Source: a virus. From it: DNA of 62,669 nucleotides. Shown in pieces: positions 52,607 through 59,855 of the stretch. Location: positions 1 through 62,669 of IMG/VR virus record IMGVR_UViG_3300017593_001448; one strand, 5' to 3'. Below the pieces are notes generated by a model. That model did no database searches and had not been told where the DNA came from. It saw nothing but the letters and a program-made list of their open reading frames with translations. How positions within the stretch are numbered: position 1 is the first letter of the stretch; each line of letters begins with the position of its first letter. The position numbers and the translations under genes are program-made.

Positions 52607-53328
52607 TCTGTTCTCCTACAAACATGATAGAATCTGCAATATTCAGAGTTGCATAGGAAATGATCCGGGTTAGCCGGGAAAAGCTCTTGATCAATCATTC
52701 TCGCTACGGGCTTGAGCGTATTCTCCAGCACCCACGAGAGAAAGCCTTCATCCTCTGCCTGGGGAACATGCTGGACCTCAAGCCTTGGGACTCTCTCCTT
52801 TCTGATCAGCCAATAGTTAACCCTCGTGGGGCCACCGGAAAGAAGGGCATAGAAAGCTGCCTGAAGAAGGGAGCCTCCACGGGAGCGAGGGGAAACCAGC
52901 TTGAAGTCTATGATTTGCCCTCTCCACATGGCATCAACTACCCCAATGAGCTCTATGCCCTCTATCTCTCTCTTGAGGACAAGCTCTGAGACCACAGGCC
53001 CTTTTAACTCCTTGAGCACGAGGTCAACGGCTTGGGTAAGCCAGAGATCCATGCCCGCGAGATCGGCCCCTTTGAGAATTATCCCGTTCCAGGTGGATTC
53101 CTTGTGAAGGGGATGGGGAGAAAGCTCTTCACCGGACAATAGCTTCTCGATGGATTCCCTGACAGTAGGCCCTACTTCCTTGCCCTCTGATAGGGCGAGA
53201 TGAATCGTGTGGTGGAGAATGGAGCCCATAGCGAGAGGGAGAGTAATGGGGCCTTTGACGCCCTGGCTTTTGTACCACACGCGCCTTGGGCAGATGAGAT
53301 AATCTGATACCGTAGAATAAGAGATCAT
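52603..53328 (-). CDS. Cas4/RecB-like exonuclease with Fe-S Cys cluster
   Basis: The start MISYSTVSDYLICPRRVWYK is the Cas4/RecB hallmark, with Cys13 and a C-terminal CNSEYCRFYHVC giving four Cys for an iron-sulfur cluster. The PD-(D/E)XK core is seen in LIGVVDAMWRGQIIDFKLVS. ATG 53328 overlaps the stop of the XPF-like gene (ATGA). A longer frame exists upstream, but it lies within that gene. Probably a DNA end-processing exonuclease in recombination. Confidence 0.8.
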   Translation of the reverse strand: MISYSTVSDYLICPRRVWYKSQGVKGPITLPLAMGSILHHTIHLALSEGKEVGPTVRESIEKLLSGEELSPHPLHKESTWNGIILKGADLAGMDLWLTQAVDLVLKELKGPVVSELVLKREIEGIELIGVVDAMWRGQIIDFKLVSPRSRGGSLLQAAFYALLSGGPTRVNYWLIRKERVPRLEVQHVPQAEDEGFLSWVLENTLKPVARMIDQELFPANPDHFLCNSEYCRFYHVCRRTE

Positions 53329-53981
53329 GTCAAAAACTCTTTCGCCTTCTGGATCGTCCTTCTTCCCAACCCCTTCACCTTGGAAGCCTTTCCCGAAAGG
53401 ATGGCGTCTATGGCGGCATATGGGCTCTTGTATTCCCTCATCAGCTCCCTTGCCCTCTCTATCCCTATGCCCGGCAGTTGAGCCAAAAACCATATCTCTT
53501 GGCTTACCGGAGTGAGAGGATCAGGGGCAGAGGGAGGGACGCCAACAGGCTCCTTCTCAAGGTAATGGAAAAGATGCCTGATCACTTCAGGTAGATCTCT
53601 CTCCCCGATCTCAAGCACCGCTACCCCGGACAGCTGGATGCGGAGAAGAGCCATGCGCACGGACCACAAGTTCCAACCCGTGGTAAACCCTCCCACCTTC
53701 ACCTTGCCCTCCCTCGTGGGGTAAAGGTGGCCCGTGATGAGGATGAGGGATCTTGGGCATTCGTCCCTCATCCTCATCGCCTGCTGAAAGAGCCTGCCAT
53801 CTGAGAGGGAGGAGAGAAGGTCAGAGGGAGTCTTGCGCTCGATGAGCATCCTACGGTTGTTGCGCTCGATGAGGATGTCGCCCGCGCTCATCTCCTTGAC
53901 GATCAGCTCCTCCCCCTTTGGTGCCCCGAGAGCTACCTCTATGGCTATCTCCCTCGGCTCCCGGGAGTCTACAACGATCAT
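53325..53981 (-). CDS. XPF/Mus81-family structure-specific nuclease
   Basis: The ERCC4 nuclease motif is clear: VDSRE (4-8), AGDILIERNN and LIERKTPSDL (ERK 48-50), followed by a C-terminal helix-hairpin-helix pair (LAQLPGIGIERARELMREY; KVKGLGRRTIQKAKEFL). These enzymes cut branched or flapped DNA. 218 residues, close to archaeal Hef/XPF minimal forms. Confidence 0.85.
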   Translation of the reverse strand: MIVVDSREPREIAIEVALGAPKGEELIVKEMSAGDILIERNNRRMLIERKTPSDLLSSLSDGRLFQQAMRMRDECPRSLILITGHLYPTREGKVKVGGFTTGWNLWSVRMALLRIQLSGVAVLEIGERDLPEVIRHLFHYLEKEPVGVPPSAPDPLTPVSQEIWFLAQLPGIGIERARELMREYKSPYAAIDAILSGKASKVKGLGRRTIQKAKEFLT

Positions 53982-54226
53982 TCCTCTGCCTTCTCAAACT
54001 TGTCACAGAGATTACCGGCGATTATGAACATGGTGATCGCCATCATCTCCTTCTGCTTTTCTTCCTCGGACAAGTCCGTTTTCAGGATCGCGCCGAGGAC
54101 GACATTAGGCACCAGAAGGGTTTGGACCCTGACGAGCGCCTCCGAGACCGGGCACTCGTCGCTATGGGCACAATTGAAGCAAGAGCGCTTGGCATCTAAA
54201 CCCTTGGGGGTTCCATCATTCCCCAT
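53978..54226 (-). CDS. Cys-containing hypothetical protein (82 aa)
   Basis: An N-terminal SCFNCAHSDECPVSE offers three Cys and a His for zinc, and a further Cys comes at the end (GNLCDKFEK). The middle is helical. Possibly a zinc ribbon DNA-binding protein. It overlaps both neighbouring genes. Confidence 0.55.
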   Translation of the reverse strand: MGNDGTPKGLDAKRSCFNCAHSDECPVSEALVRVQTLLVPNVVLGAILKTDLSEEEKQKEMMAITMFIIAGNLCDKFEKAEE

Positions 54227-54752
54227 TGCTCACCACCTTCAGGGCCTCCTGGGGATCATACCCCATAGCTTCCACGGTCTTCATGAAGGTTTCTTCGCCC
54301 TGCTGCTTGTACAGCTGCTTGAGGAGCTCGATTGCAGCCGGGTCGGTGATCGAGTTCTCGAAGGGAGGATGATCCTTCTCCTCTTCCCCCACGTCCTTGA
54401 GGAGCTCGATCTCATTAGGGTAGACTTTCGTCACCACGGGCTCGGTCCATGTGCGATCCTCGCCGCGGATGTTTCCTGACTTCTCGATCTCCTCGATCTT
54501 GACGAACTGGCCAACAAGCTCCTCCGCGTTCTCGATGTCCTCGCCGCGAGCCTTATTGAAGCTGGTGACGAACTTCATCCATTTGGAGCTAGCGCGGGAG
54601 GATGGCTTGAACCACCAACGCCGCTGGAATTCCTCCGCGGGGATGGGATCAAGGCGAACTTCCACCTGCTCGCCATATTCTCCCTCGACCAACTCGACCG
54701 CGCTTATCTGACCGTAGACGACAACTGGCTCAGGTTTAACAGGGATCTGCAT
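54216..54752 (-). CDS. Probable ssDNA-binding protein (OB-like), by context
   Basis: The first ~100 residues are beta-rich (VVVYGQISAVELVEGEYGEQ) with charged and aromatic strands (RRWWFKPSSRAS) and the tail is very acidic (GEEEKDHPP), both typical of phage SSB-like proteins. The position in a recombination operon with RecT- and Cas4-like genes supports it. There is no firm family match. Confidence 0.45.
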   Translation of the reverse strand: MQIPVKPEPVVVYGQISAVELVEGEYGEQVEVRLDPIPAEEFQRRWWFKPSSRASSKWMKFVTSFNKARGEDIENAEELVGQFVKIEEIEKSGNIRGEDRTWTEPVVTKVYPNEIELLKDVGEEEKDHPPFENSITDPAAIELLKQLYKQQGEETFMKTVEAMGYDPQEALKVVSNGE

Positions 54753-54755
54753 TTC

Positions 54756-55079
54756 TCACTCTCCTATTCTCTCCAGGTCAAGCACGATGTCGGCTGACCA
54801 TTGATATCGCTTGTCGGGCGCTATCGCCCATGTAATTATGGGGAGCCTTCCCCACTTCTTCAAGATCGCCACCACCAGGGCCACCGCGAGCACAGGGTGG
54901 CCAGGGATGGCAATGACGACATCATCGCTCATGTGTTCTAAGATCTCATCCGCTAGCTCTTCCGCGCCTTCCCTTATCGCGCTCACCCAATCGGAGCTTA
55001 TGAAGGGAGGCGGAATGGAATAAATCACCTCTATGTTCTCGCCTGAAACTTTGTGTCCTGAAACGTTGATGACTTTCAT
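54756..55079 (-). CDS. Csx15-like ring-nuclease candidate (107 aa)
   Basis: ATG 55079 overlaps the previous stop. The start MKVINVSGHKVSGENIEVIY resembles the NFSGHPL-type start of Csx15 CRISPR ring nucleases, and the middle GHPVLAVALVVAILKKWGRL then PIITW resembles their conserved PGL..AAALL.ELHGR.G.FP region. Such proteins degrade cyclic oligoadenylates of type III CRISPR systems. In a phage this would act as an anti-CRISPR. This is a motif-level resemblance, not proof. The protein could be another Rossmann-like small protein. Confidence 0.5.
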   Translation of the reverse strand: MKVINVSGHKVSGENIEVIYSIPPPFISSDWVSAIREGAEELADEILEHMSDDVVIAIPGHPVLAVALVVAILKKWGRLPIITWAIAPDKRYQWSADIVLDLERIGE

Positions 55080-55435
55080 TCCATCTCTATCTCCTTCCAC
55101 GATTTGGTGTAGAATCCTCTCTCCGTGAGCATAATTCCGATGTCCCCATCTCGGAACCAGATGTCAGATGGCAGAGACTCAGCCCATTCCTTTGTGGCCT
55201 TCGCAAGCTCCCTTCTCGCAGGCTTGAGCTTTTCCTTTGCCTCGGAGATCTTCCTTGTATATTCCTGGGATGCATTGAGATAATCGATGTATTCCTGGGG
55301 ATTCTCGATCTTAGAGGGGCATTTGGGCTCTGAGAGTGAATCAAGGAGATGATCGAACTCTCGCTTCGCGGCCCTCATGGCATCGAGAGCCTCATGAGCC
55401 CTTGAGATGATCTTTTGAACTTCCTGTGCTTCCAT
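55076..55435 (-). CDS. Coiled-coil hypothetical protein (119 aa)
   Basis: The start ATG 55435 (MEAQEVQKIISRAHEALDAM) has AAGGGAGGGAAAG upstream and is preferred to the longer in-frame start. The product is mostly coiled-coil with a beta end (DIWFRDGDIGIMLTERGFYT). It is the first gene of the minus-strand operon 48-55 kb. Confidence 0.55.
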   Translation of the reverse strand: MEAQEVQKIISRAHEALDAMRAAKREFDHLLDSLSEPKCPSKIENPQEYIDYLNASQEYTRKISEAKEKLKPARRELAKATKEWAESLPSDIWFRDGDIGIMLTERGFYTKSWKEIEME

Positions 55436-55505
55436 CTTTCCCTCCCTTTCTTTTTTCTTTGGGGTCACCCAAAGCATAACATATTCCAAGGGGGTTGGAA
55501 AACAG

Positions 55506-55514
55506 TGTTATAAT
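55506..55514 (+). promoter_or_regulatory. Extended -10 promoter for the terminase genes
   Basis: TGTTATAAT (TATAAT at 55509-55514) lies 19 bases ahead of the terminase operon's first ATG. No good -35 is visible at 17 bases. Confidence 0.6.
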
Positions 55515-55532
55515 GACAGTAGGAGGTGAGAG

Positions 55533-56078
55533 ATGAATTTTGACGAGAGCCAGTTCCCGATAAAGCCCTTGTGGTCCCAACAACCATCGGAGCCGAATGG
55601 AGCATATGGGATATTCAAGGCCTACATGCTCTTACCAGAGGGGAAGAGATCTCTGAAGAGGGCATACCATAGATATCTGGAGATGCAGGGGAAGAAGCCC
55701 GCTAACCCCGGTGGCGATCTGGCGAATCTGGCGAAAGTGTGGAAATGGGAAGAAAGGGCCAAGTTGTATGATGCTTACCGTCTGAAGCAAGCGGACGCGG
55801 AATGGATAGACAGAGAGGTGGAGCTGAGGGAACAAATGTTCCTCGCGGGCTCTCTGTTGTTCGACAAGGCGATAGAGGCGCTGAAGGGTGTGGAGCCAGA
55901 GAAGATCCCGTTGCCATTGATCCCCAAGTATCTCGACATGGCTGTGAAGCTCATGGAGAGGGCGAAGCCAAATCTCGATAAAGAGGCCCTTGACACGATT
56001 CTTCAATCTTTACCGCCGGAGAGGAAGAGAAGAGTTCTCACGATCCTGATGGCCAAACTCACGGAGACGATAGAATGA
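55533..56078 (+). CDS. Terminase small subunit (TerS-like)
   Basis: 181 residues, mostly helical, with an N-terminal region that could be a helix-turn-helix (SLKRAYHRYLEMQGKKPAN) and a coiled middle (WIDREVELREQMFLAGSLLF). It lies two genes ahead of the large subunit, the classic place. Strong AGGAGGTGAG. The DNA-binding role is inferred from position. Confidence 0.65.
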   Translation: MNFDESQFPIKPLWSQQPSEPNGAYGIFKAYMLLPEGKRSLKRAYHRYLEMQGKKPANPGGDLANLAKVWKWEERAKLYDAYRLKQADAEWIDREVELREQMFLAGSLLFDKAIEALKGVEPEKIPLPLIPKYLDMAVKLMERAKPNLDKEALDTILQSLPPERKRRVLTILMAKLTETIE

Positions 56079-56341
56079 AAGGGTATCGCGAGCAACATGG
56101 CTGCCATGATTGCAAGCATGTCTTCAAGATGTATGACTGGGATGAATGCACCACCTATTATTGCACCTACGGCGCGCCGCCTCGCCCACCTTGTGGAAGT
56201 GTAGCGATGGATGAGACTTGGGACTGCGAGGGATTTGAAGAAGGATTGGAAAACTGGCTCAAATGGGCAGAGCCGCGACAGGTGAAGGCGTGGGGCATCT
56301 GTGACAAGTACGAGCCGGAGGCAGAGGATGCCGATCGGTAA
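56075..56341 (+). CDS. Cys-rich small protein between terminase genes (88 aa)
   Basis: MKGYREQHGCHDCKHVFKMY then DECTTYYCTYG, PPCGSV, TWDCEGF and ICDKYEP give eight or nine Cys in pairs, indicating one or two zinc or Fe-S sites. It overlaps the TerL gene by 14 bases. Possibly packaging-related, but no family is known to me. Confidence 0.6.
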   Translation: MKGYREQHGCHDCKHVFKMYDWDECTTYYCTYGAPPRPPCGSVAMDETWDCEGFEEGLENWLKWAEPRQVKAWGICDKYEPEAEDADR

Positions 56342-57899
56342 GGAGATCTTGGACTTACTGGACGATGAGAGCATTGCTGAATTGGCAATGCTGCTTTCTG
56401 ATCCCGAGAGGCTTTTAGATGACAGGCTGCCTGACGACCCTTTGGAATTCATCAGGGATGTCCTGGGGGTCAAGCTCTGGGATGGGCAGGAGCAGATCGT
56501 CGAATCTGTGGCGAAGAACAGGTTCACGACTGTAGAGACCGGGCATGGTGTGGGGAAATCCTTCGCCGCGGCCTGCATCGCCGTGTGGTTCTTGAGCGTT
56601 CACCCGGATGCGATCTTGATCACGACCGCGCCAACCGCCAACCTGGTATCGAACATCCTCTGGCGACATATCAGGACATTGCACAGAAGGGCGAAGAAGA
56701 GGCTGCCAGGGCGCGTCCTGGAAACACCTCGTTGGGAGATATCTTCTTCATGGTATGGCATTGGAATATCCCCTCGCAGGGAGAGGAAGAGGGAGCATGG
56801 GGCGCTGGACTTTACCGCTCTCCAGGGCTTCCATGCGCCTAAGCTCTTGGCGATCATCGATGAGGCTGGTGGTGTGCCGGAGGAGATCTTTGAGACGGTA
56901 GAGTCCCTGGTGGCCTCTGAGCAATCCAGGCTGTTGGTTATTGGGAACCCCGTCGGGCAATCAGGGCCCTTCTACCAGACGACAAGAGGGGGGCAATATA
57001 ACCACATCAGGATCTCCTGTCTGGACCATCCGAACGTCAAGTTCCGGCGGGAGCTCATCCCGGGGGCGGTGAGCTATCAGTGGGTGCTGGAGCGATTCAG
57101 GAAATGGGGCATTCCCTGCAAGTCCGATGAGCCTGGTGCCATACAGTTCGCGGGCAAGTTTTGGAAGCCGACCCCGATACTGATGGCGAGAGTATTGGGG
57201 ATCCCGCCGGAGGAGACGGAAGATAAGCTAGTTGCGCTTCAGTGGCTGGAGAACGCGCATAACCTGGAGTTTCAGCCCGGGAGACCGAGGGTGCTGGCTG
57301 TCGATCCTGCGCACGGTGGGGGAGCTCAAACTGCAATCGTGTTGAGGGAAGGGAAGAAGATCGTCGGGATCTGGAGGAGGGACTTTGGAAGGATAGAGGA
57401 CATCGTGAGATTTACCAGAGGGCTTGCGATCAGGCATGATGTGGATTCCGTTGCCGTGGATGGGATTGGTGTGGGAGCTGGAGTGGTTGATGGGTTAAGA
57501 AGGGAAGGCTTGCGGGTGATTGATGTCAACTTCTCGAAGCCCGCGAGGAAGAGGAACAGGTTTGCCAACATGAGGTCGGAGCTCTTCTGGGAATTGAGGG
57601 AAGCAATCCGCAAAGAGGAGTTGGAGCTCCCTCGAGATGAGATGCTGGATGCGGAGATCAGCGTCCTTCGCTATGATTTTGATAGCCAGGGTCGGATCTG
57701 GATGCCGCCAAAGGAGGGATTCGAGATCGATTTGGGAAGAAGCTTGGACTCAGTGGATGCCTTGGCGATGACCTTCATTCGAAGGGAAACGGTTGTAGAA
57801 GAAGGGGAAGAGAGAAGGGAGAGACTGATAGAGCTCAGCCAGCCGTCCCGGTGGCTTGTCCAGGCCCCGAAGAGAAGATCGAGATGGCGTCTGGCATAA
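56328..57899 (+). CDS. Terminase large subunit (TerL)
   Basis: The ATPase shows Walker A TGHGVGKS (71-78), Walker B LLAIIDEA (173-180) and the nuclease domain VDPAHGGGAQTA, VDGIGVGAGV and DSVDALAMTF near the end. 523 residues, the normal size. It packages DNA into the prohead. ATG 56328 overlaps the previous gene. Its stop codon is the first three bases of a repeat described next. Confidence 0.9.
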   Translation: MPIGKEILDLLDDESIAELAMLLSDPERLLDDRLPDDPLEFIRDVLGVKLWDGQEQIVESVAKNRFTTVETGHGVGKSFAAACIAVWFLSVHPDAILITTAPTANLVSNILWRHIRTLHRRAKKRLPGRVLETPRWEISSSWYGIGISPRRERKREHGALDFTALQGFHAPKLLAIIDEAGGVPEEIFETVESLVASEQSRLLVIGNPVGQSGPFYQTTRGGQYNHIRISCLDHPNVKFRRELIPGAVSYQWVLERFRKWGIPCKSDEPGAIQFAGKFWKPTPILMARVLGIPPEETEDKLVALQWLENAHNLEFQPGRPRVLAVDPAHGGGAQTAIVLREGKKIVGIWRRDFGRIEDIVRFTRGLAIRHDVDSVAVDGIGVGAGVVDGLRREGLRVIDVNFSKPARKRNRFANMRSELFWELREAIRKEELELPRDEMLDAEISVLRYDFDSQGRIWMPPKEGFEIDLGRSLDSVDALAMTFIRRETVVEEGEERRERLIELSQPSRWLVQAPKRRSRWRLA

Positions 57900-57965
57900 A
57901 AATTTCCCAGAATTTTGTCGGGATTTTCATTTTGGCAATTACCCTTTTCGGAAATTTGGAAATCC
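57897..57965. repeat. Repeat R1, copy a
   Basis: Begins at the TerL stop and matches 62321-62389. The two share TAAAAATTT, then CAGAATTTTGT, GATTTT, ATTT and, around 45 bases in, ACC and CGG elements. Identity is highest over the first 30 bases. See the finding on circularity. Confidence 0.7.
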
Positions 57966-58353
57966 AGGGCGATGATGGATTCTGAATTGCGAAGCTTGGC
58001 TTCTGATAGTGCGTTTAATTGAGCTCGCTTTTCTATCTTCTTGCTGCGCCCTCTTGGTTTCTGGATTGCCTGGATGTCTGGGCCAAACGGCCAATCACTT
58101 GATGGATGGCGAGCTAATACGCAAACCTCCGTAACTTTTGCCCTTCAGTTGGCCCCCCCTCGCTTCAATCCACTGAGGAAAAAAGCTGGTTGTCTTTCAG
58201 TATCTCGCTTATCTTCTTTCAACCCTTTCCCTCCCCCGGAAAACACTCCTGTTCCGCTTTCTGGCGTCGATTGTTCATTACTGGCTAAGAATTTTTTTTC
58301 AGTTGGAGCGGTGAAGATTGCCCTCGGCGGCCACAACTTCCGACCGCCCCTCG

Positions 58354-58377
58354 CGCGGGCCCGTGAGCCGGGCCGCG
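58354..58377. repeat. GC-rich hairpin before R2
   Basis: CGCGG (58354) pairs with CCGCG (58373-58377), and CCCG (58360) with CGGG (58369-58372), with one bulged G and loop TGAGC. No T-run follows, so it is not a terminator. Confidence 0.6.
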
Positions 58378-58402
58378 GAAATAGGTTCGAGTTTCCCCAT
58401 CG
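58378..58402. repeat. Repeat R2, copy b (copy a is at the window start, 1-25)
   Basis: GAAATAGGTTCGAGTTTCCCC here and GAAATAGGTTCGGGTTTCCCC at positions 1-21 differ by one base. The order R1, R2, then the MFxRxHY gene occurs twice if the ends are joined. Confidence 0.7.
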
Positions 58403-58776
58403 CGAAATGATTTCCTCCCATCTCGATGAACGTATGCTCATGTGGATATACAAACACTTGCTTAAGGTTCTTCCCGCAAGCATTTTCCTTTGCCCCAACG
58501 ACTGCATGAAGTTTATCTTGCCCCGCGGGAGACTGGAAAATTCGCTTGCCGGTCGAGGGGCGGAGGGGTTTTGGGTTAAGCGTTTTGGGTTCTGCTTAAC
58601 TCGAGGGGTTACAGGGCTTTTCAATGTTCTAGCATTTCCACTACCATCCGCCGTCAAGCCCTGGGATAGGGGCCGTCGAGTACGGGGCGCGTGAGGTTGA
58701 TCACCTGGTTATCGTTGGCTTGGTGCGGATAGAGAAGCCCTCTGTTGGACTTTTTTGATAAGGGATTAGGAAGGGG

Positions 58777-58805
58777 TTGACAAACCGAGGGGTTTCTGTT
58801 AGATT
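58777..58805 (+). promoter_or_regulatory. Strong promoter for the 58851-59442 genes
   Basis: TTGACA (58777-58782), 17 bases, TAGATT (58800-58805). The spacer carries AAACC GAGG GGTTT, a dyad between the boxes. A GGGGCG/CGCCCC hairpin follows in the leader, then AAAAAAAGGGAGGGT before the ATG. Confidence 0.8.
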
Positions 58806-58850
58806 GAAGGGGGCGAGATACGCCCCAATACAAAAAAAGGGAGGGTGAAA

Positions 58851-59084
58851 ATGTTCACAAGACAACACTACAGGTATCTGGCGGGAGTGCTTAGGGACCA
58901 GTTGGGGTTTCTAAGCGCAGAGGACTATTGGCGGGTGGTGGAAGTCATCGCGGATGCGCTCTCGAGGGACAGTGAGCGTTTTGATCGTTCCCGGTTCCTC
59001 GAGGAATGTTGGGACCGCACCGATTCAGAAAGAACGGAAGTCTTTCTGAAGATGTTTCTGTTCAGGGAGGCGAGCCATGACTAA
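58851..59084 (+). CDS. Conserved small phage protein (77 aa), paralogue of the 444 gene
   Basis: MFTRQHYRYLAGVLRDQLGF and the pattern DSERFDRSRFLEECW match the N-terminal part of the 444-875 product. A strong leader (AAAAAAAGGGAGGGTGAAA) precedes ATG. Unknown function; possibly an early regulator. Confidence 0.7.
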   Translation: MFTRQHYRYLAGVLRDQLGFLSAEDYWRVVEVIADALSRDSERFDRSRFLEECWDRTDSERTEVFLKMFLFREASHD

Positions 59085-59442
59085 AGACGAGATTGAGCGG
59101 CTTTGGAGGGAAGTCTACCTTATAGACGGCCTGGGCTTAGCGGATTTTCTCAATGATCTTATGCCCGGGCCTGATGGGAAAATATGGCGGGCATCCCGGT
59201 ACGGGGAAGTCTTGTACGCCCCGAATGGATGGGCCTTCTCTCGCTGGGACAAATGGCGTGAGAACGTAGCTTACTATTTCGATGCCTTCACTGAAGCTAA
59301 TAATGAAGGACCAAACCTAAGCTACGATGAGGCCCTGGACGTCCTAGTGTTTGCCCTTGCCCGGATAACGCTCCCGCCGGGCGTGAGAGAGGGATGTATT
59401 GAACATATCCCCAAAGGGTACGAGAATTTCCTCTTTATGTGA
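59077..59442 (+). CDS. Hypothetical protein (121 aa)
   Basis: Overlaps the previous gene by eight bases. MTKDEIERLWREVYLIDGLG begins an acidic, Trp-rich alpha/beta protein with no known domain. Cotranscribed with the 58851 gene. Confidence 0.6.
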   Translation: MTKDEIERLWREVYLIDGLGLADFLNDLMPGPDGKIWRASRYGEVLYAPNGWAFSRWDKWRENVAYYFDAFTEANNEGPNLSYDEALDVLVFALARITLPPGVREGCIEHIPKGYENFLFM

Positions 59443-59448
59443 GGCCTT

Positions 59449-59504
59449 AATCTCGTGAGTTTTGTCATAGCTAAATAATTGACTATTGACAAACTCACGA
59501 GATT
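59449..59504 (+). promoter_or_regulatory. Operator-like inverted repeat over the ubiquitin-like operon promoter
   Basis: AATCTCGTGAGTTTTGTCA (59449-59467) is repeated inverted as TTGACAAACTCACGAGATT (59486-59504), separated by 18 bases. The right arm covers the -35 box and spacer of the promoter below, so it is a likely repressor site, or a hairpin in a transcript coming from upstream. Confidence 0.75.
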
Positions 59505-59514
59505 GTGTTAGAAT
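59486..59514 (+). promoter_or_regulatory. Strong promoter of the ubiquitin-like operon
   Basis: TTGACA (59486-59491), exactly 17 bases, TAGAAT (59509-59514), with TGT before the -10. It lies ~50 bases ahead of the ubiquitin-like gene. A GCTGGG/CCCAGC hairpin and AAAAAAAGGGAGGGT follow in the leader. Confidence 0.85.
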
Positions 59515-59565
59515 GAGGGCGGCTGGGAAATCCCCAGCAAAGTCATAAAAAAAGGGAGGGTTCAA

Positions 59566-59793
59566 ATGTGGACAGTTGAGCAGAAAGCGAGCATTATCCA
59601 CATGGACGGTTGGACGGAAGAGGTTGATCCCGGCACCAACTTCCGGGAGGCGGTCACAGGGGCGGCCAAGCGAGACGGGCTCAAGACGTTCCGGGTTATC
59701 CTAAACGGTGAGGTCATTGAGCCTGGGGACGCCCCGGAAACGCTCAAGGCCGGTGACACAGTGGAGATCAAGGTCTATGACGTGGCGGGCTGA
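59566..59793 (+). CDS. Ubiquitin-like (ThiS/MoaD/Prok_Ub) protein, 75 aa
   Basis: The length, the beta-grasp-like pattern (FREAVTGAAKRDG; VILNGEVIEPGDAPETLKAG; DTVEIKVYDVAG) and the exposed C-terminal Gly are those of small ubiquitin-like proteins such as ThiS, MoaD and the PRTRC/Prok_Ub family. The end is VAG rather than the usual GG. It heads an operon with E2-like, E1-like and JAB proteins, which strongly supports a ubiquitin-like conjugation role over sulfur transfer. RBS GGGAGGG. Confidence 0.8.
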   Translation: MWTVEQKASIIHMDGWTEEVDPGTNFREAVTGAAKRDGLKTFRVILNGEVIEPGDAPETLKAGDTVEIKVYDVAG

Positions 59794-59843
59794 TATGCCC
59801 GCCGATCACGGGGCGAGAGTTGACTCTCGCCCCTTTTCTCTTT
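59784..59843 (+). terminator. Tandem hairpins with T-run between the Ubl and E2-like genes
   Basis: GGCGGGC (59784) pairs with GCCCGCC, then GGGGCGAGAGT (59810-59820) pairs with ACTCTCGCCCC (59823-59833), followed by TTTTCTCTTT. As the genes around it form one operon, it is probably a partial terminator that leaves the ubiquitin-like protein in excess over its enzymes. Confidence 0.8.
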
Positions 59844-59855
59844 AGGGAGGGTCAA

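Larger units (their letters stand above)
57966..58776. other. Structured noncoding region after the terminase
   Basis: I see no convincing gene: the long frames here lack ribosome sites and are Ser/Pro/Arg-rich, as chance frames are. It contains a hairpin at 58354-58377, the R2 repeat at 58378-58402 and GTTAAGC (58575) with GCTTAAC (58594). Its place next to the terminase suits a packaging site or an RNA gene. Confidence 0.5.

Noticed and set aside
52603-53328. CRISPR-Cas adaptation module suggested by a Cas4-like protein
   Set aside because: No cas1, cas2 or repeat array is present. The neighbours are recombination genes, so a RecB-type phage nuclease is more likely.
58041-58694. Open frame of 217 residues after the terminase, and an opposite frame at 58145-58657
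   Set aside because: Ser/Pro/Arg-rich composition, no ribosome site, overlapping frames on both strands, and it crosses hairpins and the R2 repeat, so it is probably noncoding.
59566-59793. Thiamine or molybdopterin sulfur carrier (ThiS/MoaD) as the function
   Set aside because: No thiamine or molybdopterin synthase partner lies beside it; the JAB peptidase and E2-like gene point to a conjugation role. The MoaA-like gene is 9 kb away on the other strand.
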